NCBI GenBank assembly: GCA_964446685.1
Contig: CAYUPO010000028.1
Span: forward strand, 1-11,342
Direction: 5' to 3'
DNA length: 11,342 nt
From: CAZWRN01 sp964446685
GTDB lineage: Bacteria; Patescibacteriota; Microgenomatia; Daviesbacterales; UBA10151
A program made the position numbers and the translations under genes. Shown here one piece after another: positions 6,951-11,342 of this stretch. A model generated the notes under the pieces. It searched no databases and was not told the origin of the DNA. It saw only the letters and a list, made by a program, of their open reading frames with translations. Position 1 is the first letter of the stretch. Each line of letters begins with the position of its first letter.

Positions 6951-7088
6951 GGTTAATTGGTAATATTCAGGATTTCCCAGTACAAGCCTAAGCAGCGGGT
7001 GGCAGGAATGGAAGGGTCCCAATCACGCGCAAGAATGAGCATGATTGGGAGGGAAATTTCTGACAGGACCCGCATACGAGGAATAACC
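6951..7088. other. Unassigned structured element, possible ncRNA or 3'-UTR
   Basis: Three nested inverted repeats are present: GGTTA 6951-6955 with TAACC 7084-7088, GCGGGT 6995-7000 with ACCCGC 7068-7073, and TCCCAATCA 7017-7025 with TGATTGGGA 7042-7050. The two inner ones are perfect and nearly symmetrically spaced (16, 16 and 17 bases). An alternative GGGTCC/GGACCC pairing (7014-7019 with 7066-7071) competes with them. The GC content is clearly higher than in other spacers. It lies just downstream of the M23 gene's stop. I compared it by eye with SRP RNA, RNase P RNA, tmRNA and 6S and found no signature. The strand of any RNA is unknown. Confidence 0.4.
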
Positions 7089-7099
7089 GAACAGTTACG

Positions 7100-8236
7100 T
7101 TATTTAAGAATGGCCAGAGGGTTGACGGCTATACCTTTGAAGCGGATTTCAAAGTGTAAATGAGTGCCTGTAGAACGGCCTGTGGAGCCCATTTTGCCTA
7201 CTGCTTGGCCTTTGGAAACCTTTTGCCCTACTGAGACATAGATATTTGATAAATGGGCATAAAGTGTCTGATATCCGTTGCCGTGATCGATCATCACCCG
7301 GTTGCCATAACCATAATTATCCGGCCAGCCGGCAACAACTACTGTGCCTCCAGCTGCTGCAATTACTGGAGGAGCTGCCCTGCTGGCGATATCAGCACCT
7401 GGATGATACCAGGCAAATCCCTGGGAGATCATACCGGTTGTTGGCCAGGAGAATGATCCTCCGCCTGGTGCTGAGAAAGAAGGTCCACTGTTGGATTTAC
7501 CACCTGATGGATCATTAGCCAGATACTGAGGCTGAAGTTTCGGTTTAGCCGGTGTTTTTGTTTCTGGCGGACGTCCCTCAGGCACAATCAGAAGTTGTCC
7601 GACTTTTAATTTTAAATCATCCGGAACATCATTAAAGGGAAAATCCAAAATCCCCTGCTGTTCTGTATCATATTTTTTGGCTACTGATTCCAGAGTATCA
7701 CCGGATTTTACAGTGTGAGCAACACCTGAAACAGGCAGGATTTTGATTTTTTGGCCTGGTTTAACAGTATCTCCCTGCAAATCATTTGCCCACTTGATCG
7801 TATCAACATCAATTTTAAATTTCTGAGCGATTCCAGATAATGTTTCACCGGATTTCACTTCATATTCTAAAATCTCTGCCCTTGGTTTGTCTGAAACAGA
7901 AGTTTTAAAGTCCGTCAACGCTTCCAGGCTCAAACCATTGGCATTTGGATCAAAGGTCTCAATGATGCGTGGATCCGGTCCACCCACACCTGGGAATGAT
8001 TTAGAAATCATTGCATCAGAGCCGAACAAACCGGAAGATAAAAGTCCGATTGAGGCGAGACCAACCATGGATGAATGGAAAAAGTGTTTCTGTAGCCTCC
8101 CCCTTCGGTGCATCAGTACTTCTACAGTGGAGTTTTTAAGATATTCAAAAGATACAGCCAGTTTTTTTGTTTTTCTGGCCTGATAAACAACCAGAAATTT
8201 AGCTAGTGATTTGAGATCAGCGCGGAGTGAATTCAT
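7100..8236 (-). CDS. Membrane-anchored LysM-LysM-M23 peptidoglycan hydrolase
   Basis: A 378-residue protein of the cell envelope. A basic N-terminal region of about 50 residues precedes one membrane segment (about 54-72), which should leave the rest outside. Two LysM peptidoglycan-binding domains follow at about 124-168 and 173-219. Next comes a Pro/Lys/Ser/Gly linker (220-262), then an M23 (lysostaphin/LytM-type) endopeptidase domain to the end. The catalytic set is intact: His278 and Asp282 in HPGAD, His328 in YAHLS, and His359/His361 in HLHFE. It should therefore be an active zinc enzyme cutting peptide cross-bridges, unlike degenerate EnvC/NlpD-type activators. The start is an ATG about 40 nt behind a plausible promoter. 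It lies 98 bp downstream of the prepilin gene on the same strand but probably has its own promoter. The role could be wall remodelling for growth, division or pilus passage, or attack on a host cell; sequence alone does not decide. Confidence 0.93.
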   Translation of the reverse strand: MNSLRADLKSLAKFLVVYQARKTKKLAVSFEYLKNSTVEVLMHRRGRLQKHFFHSSMVGLASIGLLSSGLFGSDAMISKSFPGVGGPDPRIIETFDPNANGLSLEALTDFKTSVSDKPRAEILEYEVKSGETLSGIAQKFKIDVDTIKWANDLQGDTVKPGQKIKILPVSGVAHTVKSGDTLESVAKKYDTEQQGILDFPFNDVPDDLKLKVGQLLIVPEGRPPETKTPAKPKLQPQYLANDPSGGKSNSGPSFSAPGGGSFSWPTTGMISQGFAWYHPGADIASRAAPPVIAAAGGTVVVAGWPDNYGYGNRVMIDHGNGYQTLYAHLSNIYVSVGQKVSKGQAVGKMGSTGRSTGTHLHFEIRFKGIAVNPLAILK

Positions 8237-8281
8237 AAAGAAGTCTTACATCTTTCTTAATCAGATTTTAAGACCAGATGT

Positions 8282-8312
8282 ATTTTAACAGCTTGGAAGT
8301 ATTGATTGTCAA
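8282..8312 (-). promoter_or_regulatory. Candidate promoter of the M23 gene
   Basis: A perfect -35 TTGACA (8307-8312 on the minus strand) lies 18 bp from TTAAAA or 19 bp from TAAAAT (8282-8287), somewhat longer than the 17 bp seen elsewhere in the window. It predicts a leader of about 40 nt. Confidence 0.45.
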
Positions 8313-8319
8313 ATTGACA
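8307..8319. promoter_or_regulatory. Palindrome TGTCAAATTGACA over the M23 promoter -35
   Basis: A perfect 6-bp inverted repeat around one central base that includes the whole -35 hexamer. It has the size and symmetry of an operator for a dimeric repressor, but it could be chance. Confidence 0.35.
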
Positions 8320-8334
8320 GGATGTGGTAATGCA

Positions 8335-9570
8335 TTATGAAGGGATACATCCTGTACCACCATTATAGAGACTGCTTATTTCACCAGCCGTCAGGACTCG
8401 ACTATAGACCCGGGCATCATCCATTTTGCCGTAATAGCGGGCTGAAACACTCATAGTAGGAGCAGAACCGATTCTTAAATCATGGATCGCATCTGAGACA
8501 AAATTGCATGGGACAGGAGTACCATCATTGCAGCCATTTCTACCATTAATATAAGCCACTTCAGTACCATTGATATACATCTTCATCATATTTAAATCAT
8601 TACTCCCAGTCCAAGTCACGGCAATGTGATTCCAGGCACCAGTTGTGACGGTGGTAGATGAGGTTCTAAAAAGTGAATCTGAACTGGTAGTTCCAAAATC
8701 AACATGAAATTCCATTCTCCTTACTGGGGTAATGACCCATTTCCATCCCTGAGCTGGAGTATCAGAGGTAGATTTGGCCATTAATAGATAAGATTGGGCA
8801 CCCAAAGGCTCAGGATTGATCCAGGCAGAAAGTGTCATCCCAGCGGTGCCAAGATTATCAAGAGCTGCGGCAGATCTGGCATTTAGAAAATCATCAACAC
8901 CGTCAAAACTAGCCGCATTACTAAATTTACCAGCCACGGGAGTAGTCATTCCTCCACCAGCCGGACAGGAATCTGCATGATTGGAAGATGCTGCATCCAT
9001 TGCCGAATCAGTGGAACAGTCATTGGTCCAGCTGCTTTCATCCATCTTCCAATAAGATATTAACTGATCATCCAAAGTTCCGGATGCATCACAACTTAAT
9101 GGGTGCTCTATTCCCCCGCCTCCGCCCGCTAGCAGACCCATACCAGATCCCGGACCGGTTAATGTGGCAGTTGAACTAATTGTGCCCAATGCTGATTCCT
9201 TGCAGACACAATTCGCTGATCCAACATTGCACATTGAGGCTGCATTTCCTTCCAAGGCGGCACAGACTCGAAAACCTGATCCATCTGAAGCCAGAACATT
9301 AAAATAATCTCCTCCTCTGGGATCTTGGGGTATTTCACTTTTGGAGAAAGATGTTGGATTTAATGTCTGATACTGCCCGCTGCTAGTCCGATTAATCTCA
9401 TAGGCTTTGGATATCATTTCAACATCACTATGTCTTCTGGCATCACGGGCATTTTTTTGCACATTCGAGAATAAAGCGACAGCAACAACGCTAATAACTG
9501 CAATTATGGCTATTGCCACCAGCAGTTCGATGAGTGTAAAACCTTTTTTAAAGGTTTCTGGATTAGGCAT
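8335..9570 (-). CDS. Type IV prepilin-like protein with C-terminal LamG domain
   Basis: A 411-residue protein. The N-terminus is a textbook class III (type IV pilin) signal: KKG just before the cut, Phe11 as mature residue 1, Glu15 as the +5 glutamate, and a hydrophobic helix to about residue 33. A short pilin-like domain (34-130) with GDYFNV and several Cys follows, then a Gly/Ser/Thr linker (131-155). Residues about 168-404 form a concanavalin/LamG-type jelly roll: LISYWKMDE, a KFSNAASFDGVDDFL stretch, LSAWI, WNHIAVTW, MYINGTEVA, and KMDDARVYSRVLTAGEI. LamG domains usually bind sugars or surface proteins, so it may be a minor pilin or pilus-tip adhesin. The mature part has 10 cysteines, suggesting disulfides. 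A promoter-like signal gives a near-leaderless start. rho lies 37 bp upstream on the same strand, so read-through is possible. Confidence 0.92.
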   Translation of the reverse strand: MPNPETFKKGFTLIELLVAIAIIAVISVVAVALFSNVQKNARDARRHSDVEMISKAYEINRTSSGQYQTLNPTSFSKSEIPQDPRGGDYFNVLASDGSGFRVCAALEGNAASMCNVGSANCVCKESALGTISSTATLTGPGSGMGLLAGGGGGIEHPLSCDASGTLDDQLISYWKMDESSWTNDCSTDSAMDAASSNHADSCPAGGGMTTPVAGKFSNAASFDGVDDFLNARSAAALDNLGTAGMTLSAWINPEPLGAQSYLLMAKSTSDTPAQGWKWVITPVRRMEFHVDFGTTSSDSLFRTSSTTVTTGAWNHIAVTWTGSNDLNMMKMYINGTEVAYINGRNGCNDGTPVPCNFVSDAIHDLRIGSAPTMSVSARYYGKMDDARVYSRVLTAGEISSLYNGGTGCIPS

Positions 9571-9577
9571 TATAATA

Positions 9578-9606
9578 ACTATATCAAAGCTTGAGTTAAA
9601 TCGGAA
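9578..9606 (-). promoter_or_regulatory. Candidate promoter of the prepilin gene
   Basis: On the minus strand TTCCGA (9601-9606), a 17-bp spacer and TATAGT (9578-9583) lie seven bases before the ATG at 9570. The -35 is weak (3 of 6). It lies immediately after the stop of rho and would give a leaderless mRNA. Its geometry matches that of leuS exactly. Confidence 0.4.
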
Positions 9607-9607
9607 G

Positions 9608-10942
9608 TTATTTAAAATCTTTGAGGGTAGCTAGGAACTCTTCGTTGGATTCAGTTTTCATCAGCTGCTGCAGGAAAAGGTCAGTTTGTTCGTTATCATT
9701 CAGTAATCTGAGCATTCTATGCATTATAACCATTTTGTCATAAACCTCTTTTTTGAACATCAGCTGTTCCTGACGGGTACTGGATGATTCGATGTTAATA
9801 GCTGGGAAGATCCGTCTGTTTGCCAGATTTCTATCAAGATGAAGCTCCATATTACCGGTACCTTTAAATTCTTCATAGATCAGATCATCCATTCTGGAGC
9901 CTGTATCAACTAAAGCAGTTCCAATAATAGTCAGCGAACCACCCTCTTCACAGTTTCTAGCTGCACCAAAGAAATGTTTTGGCGGATACAAAGCAACCGG
10001 ATCAAATCCACCTGATAAAGTTCTACCTGATGGCGGAACTGACAAGTTGTAAGCTCTGCCTAAACGGGTAATCGAATCAAGCAAAATAACTACATCTTTT
10101 CCTTCTTCAACCAGTCTTTTTGCTCTTTCCAAGGCAACTTCAGCTGCTCTGGTCTGATTGTCGGCCGGCTCATCAAAATTTGAAGCGATGACATCACCTT
10201 TGATTGAACGAGACAGATCTGTTACCTCCTCAGGTCTCTCTCCAACTAAAACAGCCATTAAAATAACATCCGGATGATTTTGACTGATACCAGCTGCTAT
10301 ATCTTTTAAGACCGATGTTTTACCAGCTTTTGGCGGTGAAACAACCAACCCTCTTTGGCCAAAACCGATTGGGGAAACAAGATCGATCACTCTTTGAGAC
10401 AAGGTTGTTTTGCCGGTTTCCAGCTTTAAGTGTCTGTTTGGATAGATAGCTGTCAGATCTTCGAATTTAGTTCTTTTAAATCTCTGTCCAGCCTCGGCAA
10501 CCATCTTTTCAGCTGGTTTATCATTTACTTTGTCAACCTGTAGCAGACCAAAATATCTTTCATTTTCTTTTGGCTGTCTGGCTCCACCTTCCACAAAATC
10601 CCCTTCTCTGAGGTTAAATCGACGGATCTGGCTAGCTGAAATATAAACATCACGATCAGAAGGAATATATTTTGGTCTGAGGAATCCATGTCCCTCACCC
10701 ATAATATCTAAGAAACCTGACACCTGTTCAGTGGGCACATCACGGTCGTTGTTGACTGGCCGTTCCGGTCTTCTAAATCCTCCGCTAGGACGTGAGTAAT
10801 CATTACTGTTATAGGAATAGCCTCCCCCATCTTCACGGGAGCCACTATCTGAAGGAGCACCAACCATCGCATCCGCAGTATAAGCAGATGTTTGATCGGA
10901 ATCTCTATTGATATCTTTAGGTTTAAAGGAACGTGTTGGCAT
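9608..10942 (-). CDS. rho: Transcription termination factor Rho, with disordered N-terminus
   Basis: Rho is the hexameric RNA-dependent ATPase/translocase that ends transcription. The protein has 444 residues. The cold-shock-like RNA-binding domain spans about 74-143 (VSGFLDIMGEGHGFLRP onwards). The ATPase core has Walker A PPKAGKTS at 203-210, Walker B VVILLDS at 284-290, a Q-loop region around LSGG (309-312), an R-loop region with GTGNMELHLDR (361-371), and the NRRIFPAI segment (375-382) near the expected arginine finger. All key motifs are intact. The usual N-terminal helix bundle is not seen. Residues 1-72 are instead a low-complexity tail rich in Gly, Ser, Asp, Asn, Arg and Tyr, predicted disordered. 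The ATG at 10942 is the only sensible start. The downstream prepilin gene begins 37 bp after its stop. Confidence 0.96.
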   Translation of the reverse strand: MPTRSFKPKDINRDSDQTSAYTADAMVGAPSDSGSREDGGGYSYNSNDYSRPSGGFRRPERPVNNDRDVPTEQVSGFLDIMGEGHGFLRPKYIPSDRDVYISASQIRRFNLREGDFVEGGARQPKENERYFGLLQVDKVNDKPAEKMVAEAGQRFKRTKFEDLTAIYPNRHLKLETGKTTLSQRVIDLVSPIGFGQRGLVVSPPKAGKTSVLKDIAAGISQNHPDVILMAVLVGERPEEVTDLSRSIKGDVIASNFDEPADNQTRAAEVALERAKRLVEEGKDVVILLDSITRLGRAYNLSVPPSGRTLSGGFDPVALYPPKHFFGAARNCEEGGSLTIIGTALVDTGSRMDDLIYEEFKGTGNMELHLDRNLANRRIFPAINIESSSTRQEQLMFKKEVYDKMVIMHRMLRLLNDNEQTDLFLQQLMKTESNEEFLATLKDFK

Positions 10943-10972
10943 TTGGATATTATTTTTCTAGGAATTTATTTA

Positions 10973-11001
10973 TCTTTAATTGGCAAGGTTTGGGAAAACA
11001 A
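10973..11001 (-). promoter_or_regulatory. Weak candidate promoter of rho
   Basis: TTGTTT (10996-11001), a 17-bp spacer and TAAAGA (10973-10978) on the minus strand would give a leader of about 24 nt. Both boxes match the consensus poorly (3 of 6 each), and the -35 lies within the T-tract of the upstream terminator. Confidence 0.25.
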
Positions 11002-11031
11002 AAGGGCAATTTGTACTTTCTGAATTGTCCC
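10995..11031 (-). terminator. Intrinsic terminator downstream of the LPXTG gene
   Basis: Read on the minus strand, GGG-A-CAATT (11023-11031) pairs with AATTGCCC (11004-11011) with one bulged base and an 11-base loop. TTTTGTTTT (10995-11003) follows directly. It is correctly oriented to end transcripts from the LPXTG gene before rho. Confidence 0.6.
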
Positions 11032-11070
11032 ATTCTTTGAGGCAGTTGTCAAGCTCCAAATTAAGAATAA

Positions 11071-11182
11071 ACTAATTTCTAATTGATCTAATTACTAAGT
11101 ACTCTAAACAAATCTTAAATCCTAATTACATAAAATTAGACATTTGGACATTGTTTAGACATTAGATTAATTAGAAATTAGA
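11071..11182. repeat. 112-nt imperfect palindromic element with period-7 units
   Basis: The outer arms 11071-11092 and 11161-11182 match as inverted repeats at 20 of 22 positions. Inside them TCTAAACAA (11103-11111) and TTGTTTAGA (11151-11159) are perfect, and CTAATT/AATTAG (11122-11127 with 11134-11139) closes the centre. The arms are built from heptamers: CTAATTT and CTAATTG on the left, and TTAGAAA twice on the right. The unit TCTTAAA occurs inside (11113-11119). It starts ten bases after the stop of the LPXTG gene. It could be a 3'-end structure or a member of a dispersed repeat family. Confidence 0.6.
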
Positions 11183-11192
11183 AATTTGAAGC

Positions 11193-11342
11193 TTACTGTC
11201 CCAACTGTTTGTTCATCCAGATTGAGTTGGCTGTTTCTTCTTCAGTGTTTTTCTTGCCTAATTTTCTCAGTCTTGATCCAGCTGGAAGCATTGAAGCAAA
11301 TGCTACGGCGGCCAGTGGTAAACCTGTTTTAGGAAGTTCTTT
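11193..11342 (-). CDS. C-terminus of LPXTG-anchored surface protein (partial)
   Basis: Only the last 49 codons are in the window; the 5' part lies beyond the right edge. The frame reads ELPKTG right at the edge, then a hydrophobic stretch (LPLAAVAFASMLPAG), then a basic cluster (SRLRKLGKK), and ends in a polar tail with TAA at 11193. This is a sortase cell-wall sorting signal: LPXTG, membrane segment, positive charges. The hydrophobic part is short (about 15 residues), and the tail after the basic cluster (about 20 residues, acidic then polar, ending KQLGQ) is longer than in classic Firmicutes signals. Which domains the protein displays cannot be told. No sortase gene is in the window. A palindromic element and an intrinsic terminator follow the stop. 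Confidence 0.75.
   Translation of the reverse strand, partial: KELPKTGLPLAAVAFASMLPAGSRLRKLGKKNTEEETANSIWMNKQLGQ

Noticed and set aside
6951..7088. SRP RNA, RNase P RNA, tmRNA or 6S RNA
   Set aside because: The signatures I looked for are absent: the GGAAG/AGCAGC apical loop arrangement of SRP, GAGGAAAGTCC of RNase P, and the tRNA-like ends of tmRNA.
6957..7163. Plus-strand 68-codon open frame, Arg-rich
   Set aside because: It runs antisense into the conserved 3' end of the M23 gene. Its basic, low-sense composition and the nested inverted repeats suggest it is not coding.

Overview
The window looks like chromosomal DNA from a Candidate Phyla Radiation (Patescibacteria) bacterium, most likely of the Microgenomates type. 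This is inferred from gene style, not from a database match. The pointers are AT-rich, gene-sparse spacers, and promoters that sit almost on the start codons with no clear Shine-Dalgarno sequences. The surface-protein set also fits: an LPKTG sorting signal, a LamG-bearing type IV prepilin, a LysM/M23 hydrolase and a polymerase-TPR fusion. The Rho factor has lost its usual N-terminal helix bundle to a disordered tail, which fits too. TGA is used as a stop and TGG as Trp, so the UGA-to-Gly code of Gracilibacteria/Absconditabacteria does not apply.

Left part (1-3515): a compact HExxH (SprT-like) metalloprotease gene on the minus strand is divergent from a small plus-strand membrane protein with a Thr-Pro tail. 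They share an 82-bp spacer with back-to-back promoters. leuS (leucyl-tRNA synthetase, complete) follows on the minus strand.

Middle (3516-4257): a 742-bp AT-rich gap between divergent leuS and a polymerase/ligase gene carries five exact matches to the DnaA-box consensus TTWTNCACA and very AT-rich stretches. It is the best candidate here for a replication origin.

Right part (4258-11342): a 12-13-TM Wzy/WaaL-like O-antigen polymerase or O-oligosaccharyltransferase with a C-terminal TPR domain is followed by a 547-bp non-coding stretch. That stretch holds tRNA-Ala(GGC), a long structured leader upstream of it, and a second unexplained structured element. On the minus strand then come a LysM-LysM-M23 peptidoglycan hydrolase, the LamG-tipped prepilin, rho, an intrinsic terminator, a 112-nt palindromic element, and the C-terminus of an LPXTG surface protein cut by the window edge.

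Apart from leuS, rho and the tRNA, most genes concern the cell envelope: pilus, glycan, sortase-anchored protein and peptidoglycan hydrolase. Period-7 AT-rich tandem repeats recur in several spacers.
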